Assembly: GCF_001571325.1 (NCBI RefSeq)
Contig: NZ_BCTO01000026.1
Coordinates: 1-64,000 of the forward strand
DNA from: Delftia tsuruhatensis NBRC 16741
GTDB lineage: Bacteria > Pseudomonadota > Gammaproteobacteria > Burkholderiales > Burkholderiaceae_C
Direction: 5' to 3'
DNA: 64,000 nt
Shown: piece by piece, positions 36,540 through 45,483 of the stretch
Position numbering within the stretch: the first letter of the stretch is position 1
Layout: the number at the start of each line of letters is the position of its first letter
Translations under genes and position numbers: made by a program
Notes under the pieces: model-generated
Seen by the model: the letters and a program-made list of their open reading frames with translations, nothing else
The model's database searches: none
Told to the model about the DNA's origin: nothing

Positions 36540-37415
36540 GTGAACCACCCCGACCTGCAGATCGACTGGCTGCGCGCCCTGGTGGCCGTGGTGGATGCGG
36601 GCTCGCTCTCGGCTGCCGCGCCGCTGCTGCACCGTTCACAGGCCGCCGTGAGCATGCAGATCAAGAAGCTGGAGACCACCCTGGGCCGGCCCGTGCTGCT
36701 GCGCGGCCCGCGCCATCTGCAGCTCACGCCCGCAGGCGCCGAGCTGCTGGGCTATGCCCGGCGCATGCTGGAGCTGCAGGCCCAGGCGCAGCAGGCGCTG
36801 TTCGGCCCCGACCTGTCCGGGCGCGTGCGGCTGGGCGTGCCGGACGACTACGCATCCACCTATCTGACGCCCGTGCTGCGCAGCTTCGCGGGCCGCTACC
36901 AGGGCGTGGAGATCGAGCTGACCTGCGAGCAGTCCACCGCACTCATCCCGCAGGTGGTGCGCGGCACGCTGGACCTGGCCCTGGTCTCACGCGACAGGCC
37001 CCAGCGCGGGCGCCTGCTGTTCCACGAGCCCCTGGTCTGGGTGGGCGCGCCGCAGCACGAGGTGTGGAGGAAGAATCCCCTGCCGATTGCCGTCTACGAG
37101 GCCGCCAGCCTGGCGCGCACGGCCGCGCTGTCCAGCCTGGCGGCCCAGCGGCGCGCGCACCGCGTGGTCTATCACAGCTCCAGCCTTGCCGGCCAGCTGG
37201 CCGCCGTGGAAAGCGGCCTGGCCGTGGCGGTGTTCACGCGCTGCAGCGTGCCCCCGCACCTGCAGGTGCTGCAGAACCTGCCGGCCGGCTTCGAGCTGCC
37301 GCCGCTGGTGTCCATGGAAGTGTCGGCCCTGCGCAGCAAGGCCTCGCAGGGCTCGGCGGCCGTGGATGCCATGTATGGGCAGTTGATTGCGACGCTGGGC
37401 GGTGGTCGACCCTAG
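36540..37415 (+). CDS. LysR-family transcriptional regulator
   Basis: A 291-residue LysR-type regulator: winged HTH at residues about 7-64 (LRALVAVVDAGSLSAAAPLL, then QAAVSMQIKKLE), then a substrate-binding domain with LGVPDDYASTYLTPVLRSF. GTG 36540 is preferred because GGAG lies 7 bases upstream; ATG 36528 four codons earlier is abutted by the operator palindrome and lacks such a site. It is divergent from the DMT exporter gene and likely activates it in response to a small molecule. Confidence 0.88.
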   Translation: MNHPDLQIDWLRALVAVVDAGSLSAAAPLLHRSQAAVSMQIKKLETTLGRPVLLRGPRHLQLTPAGAELLGYARRMLELQAQAQQALFGPDLSGRVRLGVPDDYASTYLTPVLRSFAGRYQGVEIELTCEQSTALIPQVVRGTLDLALVSRDRPQRGRLLFHEPLVWVGAPQHEVWRKNPLPIAVYEAASLARTAALSSLAAQRRAHRVVYHSSSLAGQLAAVESGLAVAVFTRCSVPPHLQVLQNLPAGFELPPLVSMEVSALRSKASQGSAAVDAMYGQLIATLGGGRP

Positions 37416-37984
37416 AGCGGCGCAGTCCACAACCCCGCGTCGCCAGCCCGGGCATGCCATGACTGGAATCTGGCTCTGTAGCCTTGCCAGGGCTCGGCGA
37501 GCACGGGGCGCGGGTCCTCGCTGAGGTCATAGGCCATGCCTTCGGTCCACCATGCGGGCCGCAGCAGCATGCGGACGATGCCGAGTTGCTCGCTCTGCAC
37601 CTGGTGGATGAGTTCATGGCGGAGGTAGTAGGCGGTCCAGGCCCTGGGGCCTATGACCGTGCCCAGGCCCGCCAGGTTCATGGCAGAGCGCGCGCCCAGC
37701 CCGAAGCTGTCCGCACAGGCCTGGGTGGCGCAGAACACCACCCGGGGCCGGTGCGGCGCAGTGCCCAGGCGCGCCGCCAGGAATCCATGGGCCTCCTCCA
37801 CCATGGCGCTGGCCTGCTCCAGCCGCGAGACATCATCCACGCAGATCCGGTCCGCCGTACAGGACGCGCCGGCCAGCCCGGGAGCCATCACGCGCACTGG
37901 TTTGACCAGACACCAGGCCAGGGCTGGCACCACCACCGTGACGAGAACAAGCAGACGTTTGAGGGGAGGGATCCTGGGTCTCAT
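37412..37984 (-). CDS. Small membrane-anchored zinc metallopeptidase-like protein
   Basis: A 190-residue protein with one N-terminal membrane segment (LLVLVTVVVPALAW) and a gluzincin-type motif, His123-Glu-x-x-His127 (RHELIHQVQ), plus a likely third ligand Glu148 in WWTEGMAYDLSED. Several Cys (residues 42, 48, 85, 90) point to disulfides outside the cytoplasm. It lies 54 bases downstream of the outer-membrane factor gene of the metal efflux operon and could be co-transcribed. Substrate unknown. The start at ATG 37984 begins just before the membrane segment. Confidence 0.65.
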   Translation of the reverse strand: MRPRIPPLKRLLVLVTVVVPALAWCLVKPVRVMAPGLAGASCTADRICVDDVSRLEQASAMVEEAHGFLAARLGTAPHRPRVVFCATQACADSFGLGARSAMNLAGLGTVIGPRAWTAYYLRHELIHQVQSEQLGIVRMLLRPAWWTEGMAYDLSEDPRPVLAEPWQGYRARFQSWHARAGDAGLWTAPL

Positions 37985-38038
37985 GGATTGGCTGGGGTTG
38001 CGTCGCTGTACAAGGATTGTCGCGGGCGGCAGCCGCAC

Positions 38039-39289
38039 TCAGTCATCAAAATCCCACAGCTCATGCAGATCCAGCCGCAGGCGGCTGTCGCCCTCCAGCG
38101 CCTCGCTGCGGGCCAGGCGTTCGGCCAGCAGCGCTTCGGCCAGGGTGCGGCGCACGGCCAGCAGTTCGGTGAGGCCCGACTCACCGGCGCGGTAGGCGCG
38201 CAGTGCGCGGTCGGCGGCGCCCTGCTGCAGCGTGGCGGCGCGGGCCTGGGCCTGGGCGGCGGCGCGCTTGCCGGCCAGCAGGCTCCAGAGAACGTCGAAC
38301 TCCGCGCCCAGGCGGCGCTCGGCCGCCAGGCGGCGGGACAGCGCGGCGTCGGCATCGGCCAGGGCCTGGTCGGCCTGGGCCTGGCGGTGCACCGAGCCCA
38401 GGGGCACGGACAGACTGACGCCCGCAATGCGCTCGCTGCCCCCTCGCTCACTGGTGGCGAACACGCCCACGGTGGGGTCGGGCCGGCGCTCCAGATCGGC
38501 ACGGCGGGCCTGGCGCAGGGCCAGGGTTTCCTCGGCCTGGGCCAGCAGGTATTCGTGGCTGTGCTCTATGTAGCGCAGGCGCAGCTGGGCCGGTGGCTGC
38601 GGTGGCAGATCCAGCAGCGGTGGCGCGGCCTCCCCCTCCTTCGTCCGCGCAGCCTCAAGGCCCGGAAAACGCGCCTGCAGGTCGGCCTGAGCCGCCTGGT
38701 GCGCGGCCTGGGCCGTTGCCAGCGCGGCCTGCATGCGCGCGTACTCGGCGGCGGCCAGTTCAGCGTCCAGCCTGGCCGCATCGCCTGCGCGCAGCCGGCG
38801 TTCGGTGACGCGGGCCAGTTCGGCGGCAGCGTCGGCATTGTGCCGGGCGGTCTGCTGCGCCTGGCCTGCGCGCTGTGCGGCAAACCACAGCGCCAGCAAC
38901 TGGCGTGCGGCTTCGTGCCGCACATCCTGGGCCGCCACGCGCGATGCGGCCTGGGTCGCTTCGGCAAGCTGCGCATCGGACTCGGCCTTGCCGCCCAGGC
39001 GCAGGGGGCGCTCGATGGCGATCTGCCCTTCGGTAAAGCGTTGGCCCGAGCCGTCGTGCACCCAGCGGCGCTGGCCGCTGGCGCGCACCACGGTTTCATG
39101 CGGGCCGGCGCGCAGGGCCTGGGCGCGCGCCGCAGCGCCGCGTTGCGCGGCGTCGGCAGCCTGCACGGCAGGAGAGCGGGCCACGGCCTCGCGCACGGCG
39201 GCCTCGGGCGGCAGATGGCTTTGGGCCTGGGCCTGGACAGCGCAGGCACATAGCAAGGCAGCGGCCCAGGCATGCAGCAGGGGTTTCAT
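38039..39289 (-). CDS. TolC-family outer-membrane factor (CzcC-like)
   Basis: A 416-residue outer-membrane efflux protein. ATG 39289 is preceded by AGGAACATGCCC and opens a Sec signal peptide cut near VQAQAQS. The mature protein is two repeats of long Ala-rich helices with beta strands (VVRASGQRRWVHD, AGVSLSVPLG) as in TolC/CzcC trimers. It should join the adaptor and pump encoded just upstream to form a tripartite efflux channel. The open frame runs 33 codons further upstream through a His/Thr-rich tract that overlaps the pump stop; that part has no better start. Confidence 0.85.
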   Translation of the reverse strand: MKPLLHAWAAALLCACAVQAQAQSHLPPEAAVREAVARSPAVQAADAAQRGAAARAQALRAGPHETVVRASGQRRWVHDGSGQRFTEGQIAIERPLRLGGKAESDAQLAEATQAASRVAAQDVRHEAARQLLALWFAAQRAGQAQQTARHNADAAAELARVTERRLRAGDAARLDAELAAAEYARMQAALATAQAAHQAAQADLQARFPGLEAARTKEGEAAPPLLDLPPQPPAQLRLRYIEHSHEYLLAQAEETLALRQARRADLERRPDPTVGVFATSERGGSERIAGVSLSVPLGSVHRQAQADQALADADAALSRRLAAERRLGAEFDVLWSLLAGKRAAAQAQARAATLQQGAADRALRAYRAGESGLTELLAVRRTLAEALLAERLARSEALEGDSRLRLDLHELWDFDD

Positions 39290-39384
39290 GGGCATGTTCC
39301 TGAAAGAGAGTCCGGCAAGGCCTTGCGCCCTGCAGTGAGAGGAGGTGCTGTGGGTGTGGGTGCGGGTGGTGGTGTGGGTGGTGC

Positions 39385-42300
39385 TCATGACCGGGCCTCC
39401 CGCTCACGCCGCGGCAGGCCGAAGCGCTCGAACAGCAAAGGCAGCAGAAGCAGGGTCAGCGCCGTGGAACTGACCAGCCCGCCCGCCACCACGATGGCCA
39501 GCGGCCGCTGGATCTCCGAGCCCGGCCCGCTGGCCAGCAGCAGCGGCACCATGCCCAGCGCGGTGATGCAGGCCGTCATCAGCACGGGCCGCAGCCGGTC
39601 GCGCACGCCGTGCCGCACCACCTGGGACAGGGGCTGGCCCGCAGCCAGCAGGTTGTTGAAGTGCGATACCAGGACCACGCCGTTGAGCACCGCAATGCCC
39701 AGCAGCGCGATGAAGCCCACCGAGGCAGGCACCGACAGGTACTCGCCCGCCGCACTCAGCGCCGCCATGCCGCCCACCAGCGCGAACGGGATGTTGGCAA
39801 TGACCAGCAGCGCCTGCCTGGGCGAGCGGAAGGTCAGCACCAGCAGCACGAAGATGGCGCCCAGCGCCAGCGGCACCACCAGCGCCAGCCGTGCGGCGGC
39901 GCGCTGCTGGTTCTCGAACTGGCCGCCCCAGACGATGCGCATGTCCTTGAGGCCGGCATCACCGGCGACGGCCGCCTGGGCATCGCGCACAAAGCTGGCC
40001 AGGTCGCGCCCTTCGACGTTGACCTGCACCACGGCGAAGCGTGCGCCGTTTTCGTGGTCCACGCGCACGGGGCCGTCGCGGGCCGCCAGCGTGGCAAGGG
40101 AGGTCAATGGCCAGCTGCTGCCGTTCGCCGCCGTCACCAGCAGCCCGGCCAGGCCTTCGGGCGACTGGCGCAGCGCCGCCCCGCCGCGCAGGATGAGCGG
40201 CGTGCGCGCCACGCCTTCGGGCACGATGCCAATGCGCTCGCCTTCCACCAGGGCGCGCAGTTGCGCCTGCAGGCCATCGCCACTGAGCCCGGACTGGCCC
40301 AGCGCCGCGCGGTTGAGCGCCACCTGCAGGTATTGCACGCCGCTGTTGCTGGGCGCGATGACTTCGGAGGCCCCGGCCACCGCGCGCATGCGCGCGGCCA
40401 CGGCCTGGGCGGCTGTGTCCAGCCGCGCCAGGTCGGGATCGAAGATCTTGATGGCCACGTCGCCGCGCGTGCCGGTCAGCATTTCGGAGACGCGCATTTC
40501 TATGGGCTGGGTGAAGCCGTAGACAAGCCCCGGAAAGCCTTGCATGACGTGGCGTATGGCCTCGGCGATGTCTTCCTTGCTGCCGCGCCACTCGTCGCGC
40601 GGGCGCAGCACCAGGAAGGTATCGGTCTCGTTCAGGCCCATGGGGTCCAGGCCCAGATCGTCCGAGCCCGTGCGCGCGACGATGGAGCGGATCTCGGGCA
40701 CCTGCTCCAGCAGCGCGCGCTGCACGCGCCCGTCCATGTCCAGCGAAGCGGCCAGCGAGATGGAGGGCGTCTTTTGCAGCTGCACGATCATGTCGCCCTC
40801 ATCCATTGTGGGCATGAAGGTCTTGCCCACGGACAGGTAGAGCACGGCCGCCCCGGCCAGCGATGCCCCGGCAATGCCGAAGACCGCAGGCCGGTGGGCC
40901 AGGCTCCAGCGCTGCATGCGCTCGAAGCCCCGGGCCACGCGCCGCATCAGCCAGGGTTCATCGCCGCCATGCGAGCGCAGCAGCAGCGAGGCCAGCGCAG
41001 GCACCACGGTGAAGGCGATGAGCACCGAGGCTCCCAGCGCCAGCACGATGGTCAGCGCCACGGGCGCGAACAGCTTGCCCTCCAGCCCCTGCAGCGTGAG
41101 CAGCGGCAGGAACACGATGGCGATGATGGACACGCCGGCCAGCATGGGCACAGAGACCGCCGAGACTGCCTGGCGGATCAGCACGGCCCGGTCCTGCGGC
41201 GGGGAGCTGCCTGCCGTTTCGATGGCCGTTCCGCCCGCAGACTCATTCGCCAGCGCGGTCTCTATGTTCTCCACCACCACCACCGCAGCATCCACCAGCA
41301 TGCCCAGGGCGATGGCCAGGCCGCCCAGGCTCATCAGGTTGGCCGTCAGGCCCGCATGGCGCATCAGCAGGAAGGTGGCCAGCATGGACAGCGGCAGCGT
41401 GGCCGCCACCACCAGGGCCGCCCGCAGCCCGCCCAGGAACAGGTAGAGCGTGACCAGCACCAGCACGCTGGCCTCGACCAGGGCGCGCACCACGGTGCCC
41501 GCCGCGCGCGAGACCAGGTCGCCCCGGTTGTAGAAGACCTGGGTGCTCATGCCCTTGGGCAGCCGGGGAGCCAGTTCGTCCAGCCGCGCCTGCACGGCGT
41601 CCACCAGGCTGCGCGCATCCACCCCGCGCAGTCCCAGCACCAGGCCCTGCACGGCTTCGCCACGCCCGTCGCGGCTGACGGCGCCGTTGCGCGTGGCTTC
41701 GCCCAGGCGCACGGTGGCCACATCGCCCACGGTGGCGGCAACGCGCCCCTCATGGGCGGGCGCCACGACAATGGCGCGCAGGTCGTCCAGCCCGCGCACG
41801 CCGCCTTCCACGCGCACCACCCAGTGCTCTTCCCCGCGGTCCAGCCGGCCTGCGCCGTCGTTGCGGTTGTTGGCCTCCAGCGCCTGGCGCAGCTGGTCCA
41901 GCGTCACGCCGCGCGCCCGCAGCCGGGCGGGGTCGGGGATCACCTCGTAGCCGCGCACCATGCCGCCCAGCGCATTCACGTCGGCCACGCCGGCCACGGT
42001 GCGCAGCGCAGGGCGAATCACCCAGTCCAGCACATGGCGGCGCTCGGCCAGAGACCATTGCTCACCGTCGATGGTGAACATGAACATCTCGCCCAGCGGC
42101 GTGGTGATGGGGGCAAGCCCGCCTTCGGCCGTGGCGGGGAGGTCGCGCTGCAGGCCGGCCAGCCGCTCGGACACCTGCTGGCGCGCCCAGTACACGTCCG
42201 TGCCTTCGCTGAAATCCACGGTCACGTCGCTGATGCCGTACTTGGACACCGAGCGCACCATGGTCTTGTGCGGCAGGCCCAGCAGTTCCTGCTCGACAGG

Positions 42301-42504
42301 CGTGGAGACGCGCTGCTCCACCTCCTCGGGCGTCATGCCGGGAACCTTCAGGATCACCTTGACCTGGGTGGGCGAGATGTCGGGGAAGGCGTCGATGGGC
42401 AGGTGCACATAGGCCCAGGCACCGGCCAGGGCCAGCGCGCAGGCCGCCATCAGCACCAGCGCGCGCTGGCGCAGCGAAAACTCGATGAGGCGCGCCAGCA
42501 TCAC
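39385..42504 (-). CDS. Heavy-metal RND efflux pump (CzcA/CusA family)
   Basis: A 1039-residue inner-membrane proton-driven pump with twelve membrane helices and two large periplasmic loops; family length is normal. HME-RND features include the AFPDISPTQVKV start and FTQPIEMRVSEMLTG. In helix 4 the acidic residues are Asp405 and Glu412 (LGMLVDAAVVVVEN), but the first Asp of zinc/cobalt pumps (Asp402 in CzcA) is Ala399, as in CusA. The three Met that carry copper/silver in CusA seem replaced by Gln, Leu and Glu, so the metal is uncertain. It overlaps the adaptor gene by 4 bases. Confidence 0.92.
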   Translation of the reverse strand: MMLARLIEFSLRQRALVLMAACALALAGAWAYVHLPIDAFPDISPTQVKVILKVPGMTPEEVEQRVSTPVEQELLGLPHKTMVRSVSKYGISDVTVDFSEGTDVYWARQQVSERLAGLQRDLPATAEGGLAPITTPLGEMFMFTIDGEQWSLAERRHVLDWVIRPALRTVAGVADVNALGGMVRGYEVIPDPARLRARGVTLDQLRQALEANNRNDGAGRLDRGEEHWVVRVEGGVRGLDDLRAIVVAPAHEGRVAATVGDVATVRLGEATRNGAVSRDGRGEAVQGLVLGLRGVDARSLVDAVQARLDELAPRLPKGMSTQVFYNRGDLVSRAAGTVVRALVEASVLVLVTLYLFLGGLRAALVVAATLPLSMLATFLLMRHAGLTANLMSLGGLAIALGMLVDAAVVVVENIETALANESAGGTAIETAGSSPPQDRAVLIRQAVSAVSVPMLAGVSIIAIVFLPLLTLQGLEGKLFAPVALTIVLALGASVLIAFTVVPALASLLLRSHGGDEPWLMRRVARGFERMQRWSLAHRPAVFGIAGASLAGAAVLYLSVGKTFMPTMDEGDMIVQLQKTPSISLAASLDMDGRVQRALLEQVPEIRSIVARTGSDDLGLDPMGLNETDTFLVLRPRDEWRGSKEDIAEAIRHVMQGFPGLVYGFTQPIEMRVSEMLTGTRGDVAIKIFDPDLARLDTAAQAVAARMRAVAGASEVIAPSNSGVQYLQVALNRAALGQSGLSGDGLQAQLRALVEGERIGIVPEGVARTPLILRGGAALRQSPEGLAGLLVTAANGSSWPLTSLATLAARDGPVRVDHENGARFAVVQVNVEGRDLASFVRDAQAAVAGDAGLKDMRIVWGGQFENQQRAAARLALVVPLALGAIFVLLVLTFRSPRQALLVIANIPFALVGGMAALSAAGEYLSVPASVGFIALLGIAVLNGVVLVSHFNNLLAAGQPLSQVVRHGVRDRLRPVLMTACITALGMVPLLLASGPGSEIQRPLAIVVAGGLVSSTALTLLLLPLLFERFGLPRREREARS

Positions 42505-43664
42505 TCACCCCCGCCCAACAGGCCCTTGAGCGCGGCAATGCCCGTCACGGCAATGCGCGCCTTGGGCGGCAGCGTGCCGCGCACCACGGCCGTGGCCTCG
42601 TCGCTGGCCTCCACGGACAGCGGCATGAAGCGCGCCCCCTGCCCGGTGGCGACAAAGACGCCGGTGCAGTTGTTCCAATGCGCCAGCGCCGCAGCGGGTA
42701 CGCGCAGGCGTGCACCGCCAGAGCCACCAGCAGATCCGCCGGAAGGCCCGGCGTCCGCACCGGCCAGGGCCAGCGACGCGGTCACGCTTTCGCCCACGCG
42801 CAGGTCGCCAGCGCGTTCCAGCGCAACGCGCACCCGCATGCCGGCCGATCCATCACCGACCGGGGCCATGCCAGCCACCTTGCCCTGCGCACCGCGCGCC
42901 GCCACCTGAACGCGGTCGCCCACGCCGGGCAGCGGCACCTCGCGGCCCAGCAGCAGGTCCAGTTCCAGCGCCTTGGGGTCGGCCACGCGCAGCAGCGGCG
43001 CCGAGGCCTCCACACGCGCGCCCGGCACCGCCAGCACCTCGGTCACCAAGCCTGCGCGGGGCGCCACCAGGTGCACCTCGTTGCCCACGAACTGCAGGCC
43101 GCTGGCGGCCAGTTCGGCGCGCCGCGCCTGGGCCATGGCCGCGGCCTCGGCGGCGCGGGCCTGCGTGGCCTGCCAGCGGCTGGCGGCGATGATGCCGTCC
43201 TCATGCAGCGCCTGGTCGCGCGCCAGGGCCTGGCGTGCCAGGCGCGACTGGGACTCGGCCTCCAGCAGCGCGCGCCGCGCCTCATACAGCTGCGGGCTGG
43301 TGAACACCGCCACCGGCTGGCCGGTGCGCACCGTCTGGCCCAGGGCCACGAGCACGCGCGGCACCGCGCCCGCATAGGGGGCGGCCACCACAGCCTGGGC
43401 ATCGGGCCGCAGCACGACGCGGGCGTGGGCCGAGACCTCGATGCGCTGTGCCGCCTGAATGGGTTCGAAACGCACGCCCAGCGCCTGTGCCTGTTCGGCG
43501 GACAAGGCAACGGATGTGGGCGTGGATGCAGATCCGGATGTGGGTGCGGATGCGGATGCGGACGGGGGATTGGCCGGGCTTGCGGGTGCGGCCTGGGCCT
43601 GGGCGGCCATGCCGACGGCTGGCAGCGCAAGTGCGCCGGCCAGCAGCCATGGGGAAAACATCAT
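42501..43664 (-). CDS. RND periplasmic adaptor (CzcB-like)
   Basis: A 387-residue membrane-fusion protein. A Sec signal peptide ends near AQAQA; next comes a Ser/Ala/Pro-rich spacer (residues about 28-52) coded by a short degenerate repeat of GCGGATGC-like units on the + strand. Then follow the barrel-sandwich hybrid (AAPYAGAVPRVLVALGQTV), a helical hairpin (residues about 125-190) and beta-barrel domains. It links pump and outer-membrane factor in the periplasm. GGAGTCAGG precedes the ATG. There is no N-terminal His-rich metal site such as CzcB has. Confidence 0.9.
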   Translation of the reverse strand: MMFSPWLLAGALALPAVGMAAQAQAAPASPANPPSASASAPTSGSASTPTSVALSAEQAQALGVRFEPIQAAQRIEVSAHARVVLRPDAQAVVAAPYAGAVPRVLVALGQTVRTGQPVAVFTSPQLYEARRALLEAESQSRLARQALARDQALHEDGIIAASRWQATQARAAEAAAMAQARRAELAASGLQFVGNEVHLVAPRAGLVTEVLAVPGARVEASAPLLRVADPKALELDLLLGREVPLPGVGDRVQVAARGAQGKVAGMAPVGDGSAGMRVRVALERAGDLRVGESVTASLALAGADAGPSGGSAGGSGGARLRVPAAALAHWNNCTGVFVATGQGARFMPLSVEASDEATAVVRGTLPPKARIAVTGIAALKGLLGGGE

Positions 43665-43766
43665 TCCTGACTCCGGGAAAAAAGACGAACGCCGTCCACG
43701 CGCAGGCGGTTCGCTGCGCGCGGACGAAGAAGGACTGAGGCGGGCCTGTGGACCAGGCCGGGGAGG

Positions 43767-44183
43767 TCAGGAAGCCAGGGGCGGTGCCTGGGCGGGAGAA
43801 GGCCGTATCACGCGCCCGCGCCAGCGCGGACTCAGGCGCATGGGCTGCAGCGGCAGGGCGGGCCGGGGCGCAATGCAGCGCATGCGCGCGGCACGCAGGC
43901 CCAGGGTGAGCAAGACCAGGCCGACCACGGCCAGCAAAGGCATGGGCAGCAGGTCCAGCGGCTGTATGGCGTCCTGCACATCGACCTCGAAAGGCTCAAC
44001 ATGGTCTTCATCCACATCGGTGAAGGAGCCGTGGGCCACGAACAGGTGGAAATGCGAGTCGGCCACGCGCGACGGCGCCGCGTGGATGTGCAGGCCGGCC
44101 TGGTTCGGAGTGCCGAAATGGCTGTGCAGCAGCGGTATCAGCAGCTGCGCCACCATGATGAGCAGCAGCAAGGCGCTCCGCAT
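43767..44183 (-). CDS. Small His-rich membrane protein of the metal efflux operon
   Basis: A 138-residue protein starting at ATG 44183 (GGAG 7 bases upstream). The first 20 residues form a signal peptide or helix (ALLLLIMVAQLLIPLL). A periplasmic-looking loop holds many His (HSHFG, HIHAAP, SHFHLF, DEDH) and acidic residues. A second membrane helix (LLAVVGLVLLTLGLRA) and a basic tail follow. It is first in the czc-like operon, 102 bases before the adaptor. A metal-binding or regulatory role like CzcI/CopG-type accessory proteins is inference; I do not recognise a named family. Confidence 0.6.
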   Translation of the reverse strand: MRSALLLLIMVAQLLIPLLHSHFGTPNQAGLHIHAAPSRVADSHFHLFVAHGSFTDVDEDHVEPFEVDVQDAIQPLDLLPMPLLAVVGLVLLTLGLRAARMRCIAPRPALPLQPMRLSPRWRGRVIRPSPAQAPPLAS

Positions 44184-44458
44184 GGATAGGCTCCGGATGG
44201 CATGCAACATGGCAGGGGATTGTAGTGCCGGTGCCTGCGCAATCGGTTCAATCCCGCAGTTCGGCAAGGGCACATGCACCTGTCACATACCAAAGCAAGC
44301 CCCCGCCATCGCGGCGGGCCCGCAAGCCGCACCAGGCCTCGGTTCAAGCTGGAGTGACGAATTTCATTGTATTTTTTCGGATATAACGAAGCCATTCATG
44401 GAGCACTTCGCCCCCTCGGAGCCCGCCGAAGTCCGCCGGGCTGTGCTGGAGAACCGAC

Positions 44459-45352
44459 TTGACGCAAAAATACATCCCCCATCTGCTGGCCCTGGACCGC
44501 GAGCGTGACTGGGCGCGCGCAGCGCAGGCCTGTGGCATCTCCGACAACGCGCTGGCACAGGCCATACGCTCGGCCGAGGCGGAGTTCGGCCACGCGCTGG
44601 TGCGTGCGGGCCGGCCCTTCCAGGGGTTCACGCTGGAGGGTGAACAGGTGCTGGCCTGGGCCCGGCAGTTCGCCCAGGCGGTGGATGCACTCAAGCACTG
44701 CTTTGCCGACACGCGCAAGCGGGCAGGCCTGGCGCCCCTGCTGGCGCGGCGCTCCGTCTCGCCCAGGCGGCTGGCCATGCCGGGGCCGGACAGCGGCGAC
44801 ATGGACCTGATGATCGAGGCCGCGCTATGTTCACCAGATCATGGTGCATTGCATCCCTGGCGCATTCTGGAGTTTCCAGTCCATCAGCGTGCAGCATTGG
44901 CTGCTCTGTTCGAACAGGAAAAACTGCGCCGCGACCCGCTGGCCCCGGCCGATGACATCCGCCGCGCCCGCGAGCACGCCACGCGTGCACCGACACTGCT
45001 GGCCTTCATCATCTCTCCCAAGCTGCGCTCGCGCGTTCCCGTGCGCGAGCAATGGCTGGCCGCAGGGGCTGCGCTGGGCAACTTCCTCAATGCTGCGCAC
45101 CAGTTGGGCTTTGGCGCCATCATGCTCAGCGGCGAGCGCTGCTTTGATCCAGCCATCCACACCGCACTGGGCCTGGAGGACGGCGAGCACCTGGCCGGCT
45201 TCATCAGCCTGGGCACCATCACCAGCCAGCCATCCCCGCGCGCAACGGTGGCGCCCTCTTCCATGCGCACGGCATGGCAAGCGGAGCAGGCAGCAGCGGT
45301 CACGGCACAGGCCCTTCTCCAGCCAGACGGCAGCCACGGCAGCGATCTTTGA
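44459..45352 (+). CDS. LysR-type HTH fused to a nitroreductase domain
   Basis: A 297-residue protein. Residues 5-80 resemble a LysR winged helix (LLALDRERDWARAAQACGIS, then LAQAIRSAEAEFGHALVRAG and FTLEGEQVLAWAR, the LTxAG-like wing). Residues 115-275 are a YdjA-type FMN nitroreductase (IEAALCSPDHGALHPWRILE, FLNAAHQLGFGAIMLSG). So one chain seems to bind both DNA and flavin. The start is TTG 44459 with GGAG 7 bases upstream. An overlapping 36-codon frame starting at ATG 44398 leads into it in another phase and may be a coupled leader. It may be a flavin- or redox-sensing regulator, or simply an enzyme with a vestigial HTH. Confidence 0.75.
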   Translation: MTQKYIPHLLALDRERDWARAAQACGISDNALAQAIRSAEAEFGHALVRAGRPFQGFTLEGEQVLAWARQFAQAVDALKHCFADTRKRAGLAPLLARRSVSPRRLAMPGPDSGDMDLMIEAALCSPDHGALHPWRILEFPVHQRAALAALFEQEKLRRDPLAPADDIRRAREHATRAPTLLAFIISPKLRSRVPVREQWLAAGAALGNFLNAAHQLGFGAIMLSGERCFDPAIHTALGLEDGEHLAGFISLGTITSQPSPRATVAPSSMRTAWQAEQAAAVTAQALLQPDGSHGSDL

Positions 45353-45483
45353 AGCCGCAGCCGGCGTGTGCAGGGTGGCGCACAAGTGGCGCTAAGGTGG
45401 CGCGCAGGTGGCGCACTGACTGCGCGGGGCGGTTAGAGTTGCGGGGCTGCTGCGCCCTCTTTTCCATCACGGAACAAGCTTTC

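Noticed and set aside
39610..42909. A 1,099-codon + strand open frame antisense to the metal efflux pump
   Set aside because: It is His/Gln/Arg-rich with no domain features and is explained by the GC-rich codon use of the real pump gene on the other strand.
43500..43565. GATGCGGATGC-like repeats as a regulatory repeat
   Set aside because: They encode the Ser/Ala/Pro spacer of the adaptor protein and are explained as coding low complexity.
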